A program made the position numbers and the translations under genes. DNA of 24,955 nucleotides from an uncultured Burkholderiales bacterium (lineage in GTDB: Bacteria > Pseudomonadota > Gammaproteobacteria > Burkholderiales > Burkholderiaceae). The notes under the pieces were generated by a model. That model had not been told where the DNA came from. It did not search any database and was given only the letters and a program-made list of their open reading frames with translations. This document shows, in pieces, positions 16,532 to 24,955 of this stretch. The DNA is taken from contig CAMLJY010000076.1 in NCBI GenBank assembly GCA_946480465.1, positions 1 through 24,955 on the forward strand, in the 5' to 3' direction. Within the stretch, counting starts at the first letter, position 1; each line of letters starts with the position of its first letter.

Positions 16532-16714
16532 GGGGCGCGCTGGCGTGATCATGGCGATCACGTGGGGCCGCGTCGCGCAGGTGGCGAGCATATTCGAGCC
16601 CCGGCGCCCGACTCGCCGGAAGCCCCGGCGTCAGAGTTCCGGGTCGAGGGGCGCGGATTCCGCCGGTGCCCTCCTGCCTCTGACCGGGTTCGCCGCGTCC
16701 ATCGGCAGCGCCAG

Positions 16715-17167
16715 TCAGCGGCGGCTCACTCCGCCGCGGCCTTGCAGCCGTCTCAAGGCCGGCTGCAGCAATTGATGCTCGAACTGGTCGAGCAGCCGCA
16801 CCAGCGCGGGCGACGGGGTGTCTTGGCGGGCCAGCCAGCGCAGTTCCAGGCCGGCGGCACGAACCACTTCGTCGGGCAGGTCCCAGGGGCTGGCGCCGGG
16901 CATCCTCAGCACGCTTTCCACGCTGCGCAGGTTGGCAAAGTCGCCGCGTGCCAGTGGCCGGCGGTCGAGCAGACGGGACAGCTCCTGGACCCAGGGCGGC
17001 ACGGCCGGCTTGCCCAGCGAGATCGGCAGCGGCTGGGTGCGGTGGTCGCCCTGCGTTCCCGCCGCGGCATCGGGCCCAGCCTGGGGCAAGGCCCCGGCCA
17101 TCAGGGCCATCGTCGGCGCCCTGGTCGCGCCAGCCTGCCCCAGCTCGTTCGTCCTGGACCCATCCAT
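16715..17167 (-). CDS. Hypothetical protein upstream of the Wadjet genes
   Basis: The 150-residue frame has its preferred start at the ATG at 17167, where GAGAG lies a few bases upstream. A longer form from 17230 adds 21 residues and cannot be excluded. The first half is low-complexity, rich in Ala, Gly and Pro. The second half (VPPWVQELSRLLDRRPLARG onward, through SPWDLPDEVVRAAGLELRWL) looks like a folded helical segment. There is no signal peptide and no motif I recognise. It lies about 180 nt upstream of jetA on the same strand, so a relation to Wadjet is possible but not supported by overlap. It may instead belong to the esterase/purL side. Confidence 0.5.
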   Translation of the reverse strand: MDGSRTNELGQAGATRAPTMALMAGALPQAGPDAAAGTQGDHRTQPLPISLGKPAVPPWVQELSRLLDRRPLARGDFANLRSVESVLRMPGASPWDLPDEVVRAAGLELRWLARQDTPSPALVRLLDQFEHQLLQPALRRLQGRGGVSRR

Positions 17168-17315
17168 GGCTCTCACCCCGCTCGGCAACCGTTGCTCGGT
17201 CGACGGGGCAAGAGCAATCGACGCTCCCACGCCGGTTGCAAACTCTGGCGCCAGGGATCGCGCCGCGGCCTTTCCGCTGCCGGGGTGGCGGCAGGGTCAG
17301 GCTTCCAAGGACCGC

Positions 17316-17612
17316 TCAGGGCATCGCGATGCCGTCGATCCGGTCCATGCGGATGACGATGCGGCCGTACTGCTGGCTGCGCAGCTCCACCCACTGGCCC
17401 GGCTCGATCTTCACGACGCCGCCGCCGATGGCCTGGCCGCCGACGTAGACCATGATGCCCTTCTTGCTCTCCTGCGCCGCGGCCAGCGCCTGCTCGATGC
17501 CCTTGTTGACGTCGGCGGCCATGGCGGCGGCCGGCAGCGCGCCCAGGGCGGCCAGCAAGGCAGCGGCACCGGCCTGGCGGGAGAGGGAACGGCGGAAGGC
17601 GGGGGTCATCAT
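17316..17612 (-). CDS. Small exported protein of unknown function
   Basis: The 98-residue protein starts at the ATG at 17612, with GGAG 5 nt upstream. The first 32 residues form a clear signal peptide: basic start (FRRSLSRQ), Ala/Leu core, and AMA before the likely cleavage. The mature part of about 66 residues includes KKGIMVYVGGQAIGGGVVKI and GQWVELRSQQYGRIVIRMDR, which suggests a small beta-barrel. No cysteines or lipobox are present, so it is probably periplasmic. It lies 69 nt after the hydrolase gene on the same strand and may share its transcript. I do not recognise the family. Confidence 0.75.
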   Translation of the reverse strand: MMTPAFRRSLSRQAGAAALLAALGALPAAAMAADVNKGIEQALAAAQESKKGIMVYVGGQAIGGGVVKIEPGQWVELRSQQYGRIVIRMDRIDGIAMP

Positions 17613-17681
17613 GGAAGCTCCTCGTGGTTCAGCCGCGCATGGTGGCTCCGCACCGTTGCACCGCGGCTTCGCCGGCGGGTT

Positions 17682-18716
17682 TCAATGGTTGCCAGCCGGC
17701 GCTGGTGCCGGCACAGGCGCCAGCAGCGTCTGCGCCAGGAAGGCGATGAACTCGTCGTAGCGCTGCTGCAGCAGGTACAGCGTGTCGTGCGGGTCGACGC
17801 CAGCCGGCGTCTGCACGATCAGCGGCTGGCCGTGGGCGCACCGGCTACCCATGCGCGCGCAGGCCTCGATGGACTGCTGCGGCGGCACCAGCGTGTCATC
17901 GGCGCCGTGGATGAAGAGCGTGGGCGCGGCCGAGATGTTCACGCTGAGATAACTCGTTGGCGACGCGTCCTTGCGCTGCTGCTCTGTCGGCTCGCCGCCA
18001 AACAGGTTGCGCAGGATGCCGGGCACGCTGGGGTGCGGCAGCGCGGCCGTGCTGGCCAGGTTCCACGGCCCGGCGATGGACACCACGGCGTTGGGCCGGC
18101 TGTACACATCGCCGGCCTGCAGGCCCGGCCGCGGTATCAGGGGGCGCTCGTCCAGCACGCCCAGCATGCCCGCCAGGTGGCCGCCCGCCGAGGCCCCCAC
18201 CACCGCGATGCGGTGGCGGTCGACCAGCAGCGCATCGGCGTGCGTGCGCAGCTGCCACATGAGATTGCGCAGGTCGCTGATTTGCCGCCCGTAAGGCTGC
18301 CGGTTCCCGGGCAGGCCCAGGTCGTCGCTGGGGGCGGTGGCGGCACTGCAGCCATCTCGCTCGCCCGGGGAGGCGATGCGGCCGTCGACGCCCAGCACCG
18401 CATCGGTGACGGGCGCCAGACGGTACGACACCGTGACGGCCACCACGCCGTAGGCCTCGGCCAGGTGTTGGGGCCAGCCCAGGAAGGCGTCGCGGTTGCC
18501 GCAGGTCCAGCCGCCGCCGTGCACGAAGACGACCGCCGGCCGCCGATCGCCATAGGGTGAGGTGGCGCTGGTGTAGACGTCGGCCTTCAGCGGCACGCCA
18601 TTGACGTGGGCGTAGGTGTAGGTGGCCTTTTGGACGACGGGCTGGGCAGCGGCTGGCCCCGCTGCCACGGTCCCGAGGACGGCGGAGGCGATCGCCAGCA
18701 GCGCGCGCATGCTCAT
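17682..18716 (-). CDS. Exported alpha/beta hydrolase (esterase family)
   Basis: The 344-residue protein begins with a signal peptide ([20 protein letters not shown], cleavage likely after the AAA near residue 24), so it should act in the periplasm or outside. It has the oxyanion-hole motif HGGGW (66-70), nucleophile elbow GASAG with S176, a probable acid at D274 ([10 protein letters not shown]), and H310 in DPHDTLY. This is the complete triad of an esterase or carboxylesterase-like hydrolase. The substrate cannot be told from sequence. The ATG at 18716 overlaps the purL stop codon as ATGA, and the frame upstream of that is purL antiframe rather than gene. The tail is Pro/Ala-rich (PVPAPAPAG). 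Confidence 0.88.
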   Translation of the reverse strand: MSMRALLAIASAVLGTVAAGPAAAQPVVQKATYTYAHVNGVPLKADVYTSATSPYGDRRPAVVFVHGGGWTCGNRDAFLGWPQHLAEAYGVVAVTVSYRLAPVTDAVLGVDGRIASPGERDGCSAATAPSDDLGLPGNRQPYGRQISDLRNLMWQLRTHADALLVDRHRIAVVGASAGGHLAGMLGVLDERPLIPRPGLQAGDVYSRPNAVVSIAGPWNLASTAALPHPSVPGILRNLFGGEPTEQQRKDASPTSYLSVNISAAPTLFIHGADDTLVPPQQSIEACARMGSRCAHGQPLIVQTPAGVDPHDTLYLLQQRYDEFIAFLAQTLLAPVPAPAPAGNH

Positions 18717-21700
18717 CCCACCCACTTGCGAGCGTTGGCGAACATGCGCATCCAGGGGCTGCGCGCCGACACGTCGCCCGAGGTCCAGCTCATCAGCACG
18801 TTGCGGAACACGCGCTCGGGGTGCGGCATCAGCGCGGTGAAGCGGCCGTCGGGCGTGGTGACGGCGGTCAGGCCATCGGGACTGCCGTTCGGGTTGGCAG
18901 GGTAGGTCTCGGTCGGCCGGCCGGCGGAGTCGACGTAGCGCATGGCGCGGTGCACGCGCTGCGCGTCGCCACGCTGCGAAAAGTCGGCGAAGCCTTCGCC
19001 GTGCGCCACCGCGATGGGCAGGCGGCTGCCGGCCATGCCGGCGAAGAAGATCGAAGGCGAATCCAGCACTTCCACCTGGCTCAGCCGCGCCTCGAACTGC
19101 TCGCTCTTGTTGCGGGTGAACTTGGGCCAGGCCTGCGCGCCGGGAATCATCGGCGACAGCGCTGCCATCATCTGGCAGCCGTTGCACACGCCGAGCGCGA
19201 AGGTGTCCTGACGCGCAAAGAACGCGGCAAACTGCTCGGCCAGCGCCGGGTTGAAGAGGATGGAGCGCGCCCAGCCCTCGCCCGCGCCCAACGTGTCGCC
19301 ATAGCTGAAGCCGCCGCAGGCGACGAAGCCCTGGAACTGGTCGAAGCGCGCGCGGCCGGCCTGCAGGTCGCTCATGTGCACGTCGAAGGTCTCGAAGCCC
19401 GCCTGCGCCATCGCGTAGCTCATCTCCACGTGCGAGTTCACGCCCTGCTCGCGCAGGATCGCGAGCTTGCGCCTAGCGGTGTTCACGAAGGGCGCGGCCA
19501 CGTCCTCGGCCGGGTCGAACGTGAGCTGCAAGTGCAGGCCGGTGTCGCCGTCGGCCCCCACGCCGGCGTGTTCGCTGTCGGCGCAGGCGGGGTTGTCGCG
19601 CTGGCGGGCGATGCGCCAGCTGACCTCGTCCCAGGCCTGCTGCAGCGTGGTGACGGGCGCGCTGAACTGCACCTTGGTGTCGCGGTAGACCTCGACGACG
19701 CGGCGGTCGTTGGTCACGCCGATGACGTGGCTGTGCTTGCTGAGCCCGTGCGAGCGCAGCACCGCCATCACCGCGTCGCGGTCGGCACGCTTCACCTGGA
19801 TCACCGCGCCCAACTCCTCGTTGAACAGCGCCTTCAGCGTCAGCTCGTTGCGGCGCTCGCCGACCTGGCCGGCCCAGTTCTTCGAATCGCCGAACTCGGC
19901 GCGGCTGTCGCTGATGCCGTCGCCTTCGGTGACCAGCAGGTCCACGTTCAGGCTGACGCCGAGCTGGCCGGCAAACGCCATTTCGCACACCGCCGCCCAC
20001 AGGCCGCCGTCGCTGCGGTCGTGGTAGGCGAGCAGCTTGCCTTCGCCGCGCAGCTGGTTGATGGCGGCGACCAGGGCCTTCAGCTGCGTAGGGTCGTCCA
20101 GGTCCGGCACGCCGTCTTTGTCATGGCTGCCGAACTGGTTCAACACCTGCGCCAGCATCGAGCCGGCCATGCGGTTCTTGCCCTGACCCAGGTCGACGAG
20201 GATCAGCGTCGTCTCGCCGGGCTGCAGCTGTGGCGTCAGCGTGCCGCGCACGTCGGCCAGCGTGGCGAAGGCGCTGACGATCAGGCTGACCGGGGCGGTG
20301 ACCTGCTTCGCCTCGCCGTTGGGTGCGGTCCAGCGGGTGCGCATCGACAAGGAATCCTTGCCGACCGGAATGCCGATGTTCAGCGCCGGGCACAGCTCCA
20401 TGCCCACGGCGCGCACGGTCTCGTACAGCGCGGCGTCTTCTCCGGGCTCGCCGCAGGCGGCCATCCAGTTGGCGCTGAGCTTGACCCGCGGCAGCTCGAT
20501 GGGCGCGGCCAGCAGGTTGGTGACGGCCTCGCCCACCGCCATGCGGCCCGAGGCCGGTGCGTCCAGCGAAGCCAGCGGCGTGCGCTCGCCCATGGCCATC
20601 GCCTCCCCACGGAAGCCGGCGAAGTCGGCCAGGGTCACCGCGCAGTCGGCCACCGGCACCTGCCAGGGGCCGACCATCTGGTCGCGGTGGTTCAAGCCGC
20701 CCACGGTGCGGTCGCCGATGGTGACGAGGAAGCGCTTGCTGGCCACGGTGGGATGGCGCAGCACGCTGACGGCCGCTTCGTCCAGCGACACGCCGGTCAG
20801 GTTCAGCGGCGCTTCGCCGCGCGCCACGCGCTTGACGTCGCGCTGCATCTTCGGCGGCTTGCCCAGCAGCACTTCCATCGGCATGTCGATGGGGCAGTCA
20901 TGGTGCCCCCGGTCGCCGGGTACAGCGGCCATCCCCCGAGGGGGCGCCGAGCCGGCTTGGGGCGGCCCGGCACTCGGCTCGGCGGCACCACCGGCGCTGT
21001 CGAACAGCACCAGGTCCGGCTCATCCGTCGCGGTGCCGACGATCGCGAACGGGCAGCGCTCACGCTCGCACATCTGCTCGAAGAGCGGCAGCAGGTCCGG
21101 GTCCAGCGCCAGGACGTAGCGTTCCTGGCTCTCGTTGCACCAGATTTCCTTGGGCGCGAGGCCGCTCTCTTCGAGCGGTACTTTGCGCAGGTCGAAGCGC
21201 GCACCCTTGCCGGCGCCGTCGACCAGCTCGGGGAAGGCATTGCTGATGCCGCCCGCACCCACGTCATGGATGGCGAGGATGGGGTTCTTGTCGCCCAGGG
21301 CCCAGCAGTGGTTGATGACTTCCTGCGCGCGGCGCTGGATCTCGGGGTTGCCGCGCTGCACCGAGTCGAAATCGAGCGCCGCGGTGTTGGTGCCCGCGGC
21401 CATCGAACTGGCCGCGCCGCCGCCCATGCCGATGCGCATGCCGGGGCCGCCCAGCTGAACCAGCAGCGTGCCGGCGCCGAAGGGCCGCTTGTGCGTCTGC
21501 CCGGCATCGATGCTGCCGATGCCGCCGGCGATCATGATGGGCTTGTGGTAGCCGCGCTGCACGCCGGCCACCTGCTGCTCGTAGACGCGGAAGTAGCCGC
21601 CCAGGTTGGGCCGACCGAACTCGTTGTTGAACGCGGCGCCGCCCAGCGGGCCCTCGGTCATGATTTGCAGGGGGCTGGCGATGTGCTCGGGCTTGCCGAT

Positions 21701-22801
21701 GGGGTTGGCTTCCCAGGGCTCGGCGAGGCCGGGCAGGTGCAGGTTGGAGACGCTGAAGCCGGTGAGGCCCGCCTTCGGCTTCGCGCCGCGGCCGGTCGCA
21801 CCTTCGTCGCGGATCTCGCCGCCGGCGCCGGTGGAAGCACCCGGGAAGGGCGAGATCGCCGTCGGGTGGTTGTGCGTCTCCACCTTCATCAGCACGTGCG
21901 CGGTCCCGGGGCGGGCGCCATAGGCCGGCGCATTGGTGAAGCCGAACGGCTGCCAGCGCTCGACCGGGCCGCCCTCCATCACCGCCGCGTTGTCCGAGTA
22001 GGCGACCACGCTGTGCTGGCCCGAGATCTTCTCGGTGTTGCGGATCATCCCGAACATCGACAGCGGCTGGCGCTCGCCATCGATGGTGAATTCCGCATTG
22101 AAGATCTTGTGCCGGCAGTGCTCGCTGTTGGCCTGCGCGAACATCATCAGCTCGACGTCGGTCGGGTTGCGCTTCAGCGTGTTGAAGGCGTCGACCAGGT
22201 AGTCGATCTCGTCGCCGCTCAAGGCCAGGCCGAATTCGACGTTGGCCTGTTCCAGCGCGGCGCGGCCGCGGCCCAGGATGTCCACGCGCTCCATCGGGGC
22301 GGCGGGCTGCTCGTCGAACAGGTGGCGGGCGGCGTCGCGCTCGAAGGCGACGCTCTCGGTCATGCGGTCGTGCAGCAGCGCGGCGCAGGCCTGCAGTTCT
22401 TCGGTGCCGAGCGGCTTGGCGGAGCCCAGCAGCGGGGCCTTCAGCACCAGGCGAAATTCGGTGACACGTTCGACGCGGTGGATGGCGAGGCCACAGTTGT
22501 GCGCGATGTCGGTCGCCTTGCTGGCCCAGGGCGACACGGTGCCCAGGCGCGGCATCACGACGATCAGCGCGCCGTCGGCGGCGCCGGTGTAGGCGTCGCC
22601 GTACTGCAGCAGGGCGGCCAGCTTGTCATGCTCGGCGCGCGCCAGCGCGGTATCGCTCCAGGCCCAATGCACGTGCCGTGCGGCGATCCCGGTGACGCGT
22701 GGGCTCACCGATTGCAGGCGGGCCAGCAGCGCCTGCGCGCGGAACGTGGACAGGGCATCGCCCCCTTCGAAATGCATCAGGTGCTTGGGGGCGGCGGTCA
22801 T
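18713..22801 (-). CDS. purL: Phosphoribosylformylglycinamidine synthase
   Basis: PurL catalyses the ATP-dependent conversion of FGAR to FGAM in purine synthesis, using glutamine. The 1362-residue protein is the long single-chain form. Visible motifs are [32 protein letters not shown] and [15 protein letters not shown] in the first synthetase half, and [20 protein letters not shown] in the second. The C-terminal glutaminase domain has GVCNGCQMM (nucleophile cysteine) and PHPERVFRN (catalytic His/Glu). The start at 22801 begins the usual [14 protein letters not shown] lead. At about residues 602-629 it carries an insertion rich in Gly, Ala and Pro that maps to a palindromic repeat; E. coli PurL, as I recall it, has only a few residues there. 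The frame is otherwise intact. Confidence 0.97.
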   Translation of the reverse strand: MTAAPKHLMHFEGGDALSTFRAQALLARLQSVSPRVTGIAARHVHWAWSDTALARAEHDKLAALLQYGDAYTGAADGALIVVMPRLGTVSPWASKATDIAHNCGLAIHRVERVTEFRLVLKAPLLGSAKPLGTEELQACAALLHDRMTESVAFERDAARHLFDEQPAAPMERVDILGRGRAALEQANVEFGLALSGDEIDYLVDAFNTLKRNPTDVELMMFAQANSEHCRHKIFNAEFTIDGERQPLSMFGMIRNTEKISGQHSVVAYSDNAAVMEGGPVERWQPFGFTNAPAYGARPGTAHVLMKVETHNHPTAISPFPGASTGAGGEIRDEGATGRGAKPKAGLTGFSVSNLHLPGLAEPWEANPIGKPEHIASPLQIMTEGPLGGAAFNNEFGRPNLGGYFRVYEQQVAGVQRGYHKPIMIAGGIGSIDAGQTHKRPFGAGTLLVQLGGPGMRIGMGGGAASSMAAGTNTAALDFDSVQRGNPEIQRRAQEVINHCWALGDKNPILAIHDVGAGGISNAFPELVDGAGKGARFDLRKVPLEESGLAPKEIWCNESQERYVLALDPDLLPLFEQMCERERCPFAIVGTATDEPDLVLFDSAGGAAEPSAGPPQAGSAPPRGMAAVPGDRGHHDCPIDMPMEVLLGKPPKMQRDVKRVARGEAPLNLTGVSLDEAAVSVLRHPTVASKRFLVTIGDRTVGGLNHRDQMVGPWQVPVADCAVTLADFAGFRGEAMAMGERTPLASLDAPASGRMAVGEAVTNLLAAPIELPRVKLSANWMAACGEPGEDAALYETVRAVGMELCPALNIGIPVGKDSLSMRTRWTAPNGEAKQVTAPVSLIVSAFATLADVRGTLTPQLQPGETTLILVDLGQGKNRMAGSMLAQVLNQFGSHDKDGVPDLDDPTQLKALVAAINQLRGEGKLLAYHDRSDGGLWAAVCEMAFAGQLGVSLNVDLLVTEGDGISDSRAEFGDSKNWAGQVGERRNELTLKALFNEELGAVIQVKRADRDAVMAVLRSHGLSKHSHVIGVTNDRRVVEVYRDTKVQFSAPVTTLQQAWDEVSWRIARQRDNPACADSEHAGVGADGDTGLHLQLTFDPAEDVAAPFVNTARRKLAILREQGVNSHVEMSYAMAQAGFETFDVHMSDLQAGRARFDQFQGFVACGGFSYGDTLGAGEGWARSILFNPALAEQFAAFFARQDTFALGVCNGCQMMAALSPMIPGAQAWPKFTRNKSEQFEARLSQVEVLDSPSIFFAGMAGSRLPIAVAHGEGFADFSQRGDAQRVHRAMRYVDSAGRPTETYPANPNGSPDGLTAVTTPDGRFTALMPHPERVFRNVLMSWTSGDVSARSPWMRMFANARKWVG
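20920..20990. repeat. GC-rich palindromic repeat inserted in frame within purL
   Basis: CGCCGAGCC (20945-20953) and GGCTCGGCG (20976-20984) are a perfect 9-bp inverted repeat around a GC-rich centre. CCCCCGAGGGGG, a second self-complementary block, lies immediately to the left. The pattern resembles the GCTTGGGGCGGCC-containing repeats that are frequent between genes in Burkholderiales, as I remember them. Here it is translated as a Gly/Ala/Pro-rich segment of about 25-30 residues. The exact ends are approximate. Confidence 0.6.
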
Positions 22802-22833
22802 GCTGGATGGGCGACGGCTGGGGGAAACCCGGG

Positions 22834-22839
22834 ATTGTA
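22834..22839 (-). promoter_or_regulatory. Possible purL -10 element
   Basis: Read on the minus strand this is TACAAT, one mismatch from the TATAAT consensus, about 33 nt upstream of the purL start. No convincing -35 is present. No PurR-type operator was recognised. Confidence 0.35.
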
Positions 22840-22887
22840 GGGACCCCACCCGCCCGGGCCCCCGACCCGCCACCCCGCGGACGGGCG

Positions 22888-23026
22888 TCAGGCCGCAGCG
22901 GGCAGCTGTTCCGCCGCGTCGTCGTTGCGGAACACCGCGACCGCCTCGACCAGGCGCCGAACCTGCCGGCGCAGGCTCTCGGCGGCGGCGGACCCCTCGA
23001 CCAGCGCAGCCGTTCTGCTGCGTCAC
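22888..23026 (-). pseudogene. C-terminal remnant of a methyl-accepting chemotaxis protein
   Basis: Reading on the minus strand, HVTQQN (up to about 23029) is followed, after a one-base frame change at 23011, by [20 protein letters not shown] and VEAVAVF, then a TGA at 22888-22890. This is the classic end of chemotaxis receptors (VTQQNAALVEE...AAAESLxxQAxxLxxAVAVF). Removing the single extra G restores the usual VTQQNAALVE. Upstream of the VTQQN segment no receptor sequence can be recognised, so only about 45 codons survive. It lies in the gap between the divergent purL and map genes and has no start of its own. Confidence 0.7.
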
Positions 23027-23181
23027 GTGGCGCGCGGCATCGTGGCCGGCACGGCGCAACTGCTCCGACCTGCTCCACCTGCGGCCTCGCGCGCGAACGC
23101 CGGAGGGCGCAGCCTGCAGGATCCCCAGTGACGGCTTCGCGGGCACTCCCGCGCACCTCCAGGCCGTCCGAGCCCGGGTGG

Positions 23182-23187
23182 GATAAT
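23182..23187 (+). promoter_or_regulatory. Possible map -10 element
   Basis: GATAAT, close to the -10 consensus, lies 8 nt before the map start codon inside the palindrome GGGATAATCCC. Such close spacing would give a leaderless or nearly leaderless mRNA, and no Shine-Dalgarno sequence is visible before the ATG. A -35 box is not clear. Confidence 0.35.
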
Positions 23188-23195
23188 CCCGCCCC

Positions 23196-23999
23196 ATGTC
23201 GATCACCCTGAAAACCGCTGCCGACATCGAAGGCATGCGCGTCGCCGGCCGCCTCGCCTCCGAGGTGCTGGACATGCTGACGCCCCACGTGAAGCCCGGC
23301 ATCAGCACCGAGCAGCTCGACAAGCTGGCGCACGACCACATCGTGCACGTGCAAGGCGGCATCCCCGCGCCGCTGAACTACGCGCCGCCGGGCTACATCC
23401 CCTACCCCAAGTCGATCTGCACCTCGGTGAACCACCAGGTCTGCCACGGCATCCCGAACGACCGGCCGCTGAAGAACGGCGACATCGTCAACATCGACGT
23501 CACCGTCATCAAGGACGGCTGGCACGGCGACACCAGCCGCATGTTCGTCGTCGGCGAGGGCTCGATCGCCGCCAACCGCCTGTGCACGCTGACCTACGAG
23601 GCCATGTGGAAGGGCATCGCCAAGGTCAAGCCCGGCGCGCGCCTGGGCGACATCGGCCATTCGATCCAGATGTTCGCGGAGCACAACGGCTTCTCCATCG
23701 TGCGCGAGTTCTGCGGCCACGGCATCGGCCGCAAGTTCCACGAAGAGCCGCAGGTGCTGCACTACGGCCGCCCCGGCACGCTGGAAGAGCTGGTGCCAGG
23801 CATGGTGTTCACCATCGAGCCGATGATCAACGCCGGCCGGCGCGAGATCCGCGAGCTGGGCGACGGCTGGACCATCGTCACCAAGGACCGCTCGCTGTCG
23901 GCGCAGTGGGAACACACCGTGGTGGTGACCGACACTGGCTACGAGGTGCTGACGGTGTCCGAGGGCTCGCCGAAGCCCCCTGCTTTCATCTCTGCCTGA
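23196..23999 (+). CDS. map: Methionine aminopeptidase, type I
   Basis: Map removes the initiator methionine from new cytosolic proteins. The 267-residue protein has the length of type Ia enzymes without an N-terminal extension. The five metal ligands are D101 (IDVTV), D112 (HGDTSRMF), H175 ([12 protein letters not shown]), E208 (TIEPM) and E239 (WEHTVVV), and the substrate-binding histidine lies in VCHGIP (H84). The start is at ATG 23196, directly after a GATAAT element. The glnD start follows the map stop by 4 nt, so the two are probably one operon; map next to glnD is, as far as I know, a common betaproteobacterial arrangement. No anomalies are seen. Confidence 0.97.
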   Translation: MSITLKTAADIEGMRVAGRLASEVLDMLTPHVKPGISTEQLDKLAHDHIVHVQGGIPAPLNYAPPGYIPYPKSICTSVNHQVCHGIPNDRPLKNGDIVNIDVTVIKDGWHGDTSRMFVVGEGSIAANRLCTLTYEAMWKGIAKVKPGARLGDIGHSIQMFAEHNGFSIVREFCGHGIGRKFHEEPQVLHYGRPGTLEELVPGMVFTIEPMINAGRREIRELGDGWTIVTKDRSLSAQWEHTVVVTDTGYEVLTVSEGSPKPPAFISA

Positions 24000-24003
24000 G
24001 CCA

Positions 24004-24955
24004 ATGCTGACCGCGGTGCAGGAGTCGCCTGGTGTCGGGGGCGTCGCCGCGCTGCGCGCCCGCTTCCGCGACGGCAAGAAGGCGCTGATCGACCACTTCA
24101 TGGCCTCGCGCGCCAGTGCGCCAGCGGCCACGCAGCTGGTGAAGCAGCTGACCCGCCACGTCGACCTGACGCTGTGCGAGCTGTGGCGCAACGCCGGCAT
24201 GCCGGCGGGCGCGGCGCTGGTGGCCGTGGGCGGCTACGGCCGCGGCGAGCTGTTCCCGCATTCCGACGTCGACGTGCTGGTGCTGCTGCCCGACTCGGGC
24301 CTGGGGGCGGGCGGTGCGTCCAACGACGCGCTGCGCGCTTCGGTCGAAGGATTCATCACCGCCTGCTGGGACATCGGCGTCGAGATCGGCTCGTCGGTGC
24401 GCACCGTGGACGAGTGCGTGGCCGAGGCCCGCGGCGACGTCACCGTGCAGACGTCCCTGCTCGAAGCGCGGCTGATCACCGGCGCCAAGCGGCTCTTCGT
24501 GCACTTCAAGCACGAGACCGCCGCGGTGATGGACCCGGCGGCGTTCTACCGCGCAAAGACGCTGGAGATGCGCCAGCGCCACACCAAGTACGAGGACACG
24601 CCGTACTCGCTCGAGCCCAACTGCAAGGAAAGCCCGGGCGGCCTGCGCGACCTGCAGGTGGTGATGTGGGTGGCCCGCGCCGCGGGCCTGGGCCGCACCT
24701 GGAACGAGCTGGCCGCCAACGGGCTGATCACGCCTTTCGAAGTCAAGCAGCTGCAGCGCAACGAAGGCACGCTGAAACTCATCCGCGCCCGCCTGCACGC
24801 CGTGGCGGGCCGGCGCGAGGACCGGTTGGTCTTCGACCTGCAGACCGCCGTGGCCGAGAGCTTCGGCTACGTCGCCACCAAGGCCCAGCGCTCGTCCGAA
24901 GTGCTGATGCACCGCTACTACTGGGCGGCCAAGGCGGTGACGCAGCTGAACCAGA
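24004..24955 (+). CDS. glnD: Bifunctional uridylyltransferase/uridylyl-removing enzyme GlnD (partial)
   Basis: The frame opens at the ATG at 24004 and runs off the right edge, giving 317 residues of a family usually near 850-900. The nucleotidyltransferase motif [17 protein letters not shown] is at residues 76-92, with catalytic aspartates D88 and D90. The central motif [18 protein letters not shown] at about 201-218 identifies GlnD rather than a generic nucleotidyltransferase. GlnD senses glutamine and uridylylates or deuridylylates PII proteins, which sets glutamine synthetase activity and nitrogen gene expression. The HD and ACT domains would lie beyond the window. It starts 4 nt after the map stop and is probably translated from the same mRNA. 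Confidence 0.96.
   Translation, partial: MLTAVQESPGVGGVAALRARFRDGKKALIDHFMASRASAPAATQLVKQLTRHVDLTLCELWRNAGMPAGAALVAVGGYGRGELFPHSDVDVLVLLPDSGLGAGGASNDALRASVEGFITACWDIGVEIGSSVRTVDECVAEARGDVTVQTSLLEARLITGAKRLFVHFKHETAAVMDPAAFYRAKTLEMRQRHTKYEDTPYSLEPNCKESPGGLRDLQVVMWVARAAGLGRTWNELAANGLITPFEVKQLQRNEGTLKLIRARLHAVAGRREDRLVFDLQTAVAESFGYVATKAQRSSEVLMHRYYWAAKAVTQLNQ

Noticed and set aside
18821..22840. Plus-strand open frame of about 1340 codons opposite purL
   Set aside because: It is antisense to a gene with clear PurL motifs throughout. Long antisense frames are expected in very GC-rich DNA, and its product is His/Gln/Arg/Ala-rich with no domain.
1..24955. CRISPR array
   Set aside because: No regularly spaced identical repeats of 25-40 nt were seen in the noncoding stretches.

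Overview
The window looks like part of the chromosome of a high-GC betaproteobacterium, probably of the order Burkholderiales. The reasons are very GC-rich third codon positions, the contiguous map and glnD genes, a PEP-CTERM exported protein, and a GC-rich palindromic repeat inside purL of a kind I associate with Burkholderiales. No species can be named from the sequence alone.

Positions 1 to about 4710 look like the right-hand part of an integrated accessory island. It starts with the 3' end of an AbiEii-type nucleotidyltransferase gene. A convergent primase-helicase gene of the TOTE conflict type (zinc ribbon, archaeo-eukaryotic primase domain, superfamily 2 helicase) follows, broken by one frameshift at about 2005-2041. 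A 182-residue gene of unknown function overlaps its start. Divergent from that pair is a helix-turn-helix antitoxin plus AbiEii-type toxin pair, with an 18-bp perfect palindrome in the shared control region. The island appears to end at 4671-4712 in a sequence resembling the 3' part of a tRNA-Asn gene, a typical attachment site. Positions 4507-5372 are otherwise a repeat-bearing junction with at most one doubtful small gene.

Positions 5373-6967 hold three small, ordinary-looking genes: a PEP-CTERM protein, a DUF1579-like protein, and a 96-residue protein with a terminator-like hairpin just upstream of its ribosome binding site.

Positions 7170-16531 (minus strand) hold a complete type I Wadjet anti-plasmid system in the order jetA (kleisin), jetB (KITE), jetC (SMC-like ATPase), jetD (Toprim nuclease). 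Each junction overlaps by 4 or 11 nt. A SWIM-SNF2 helicase gene begins only 24 nt after jetD, so the transcription unit looks like five genes. The helicase is not one of the four described Wadjet components and is the most interesting lead in the window.

Positions 16715-24955 are core genome. They contain an uncharacterised gene, a small exported protein, and an exported alpha/beta hydrolase whose start codon overlaps the purL stop codon. Then come purL, which carries an in-frame palindromic repeat insertion, a decayed chemotaxis-receptor tail, map, and the 5' part of glnD. PurL serves purine synthesis, Map removes the initiator methionine, and GlnD senses nitrogen status.
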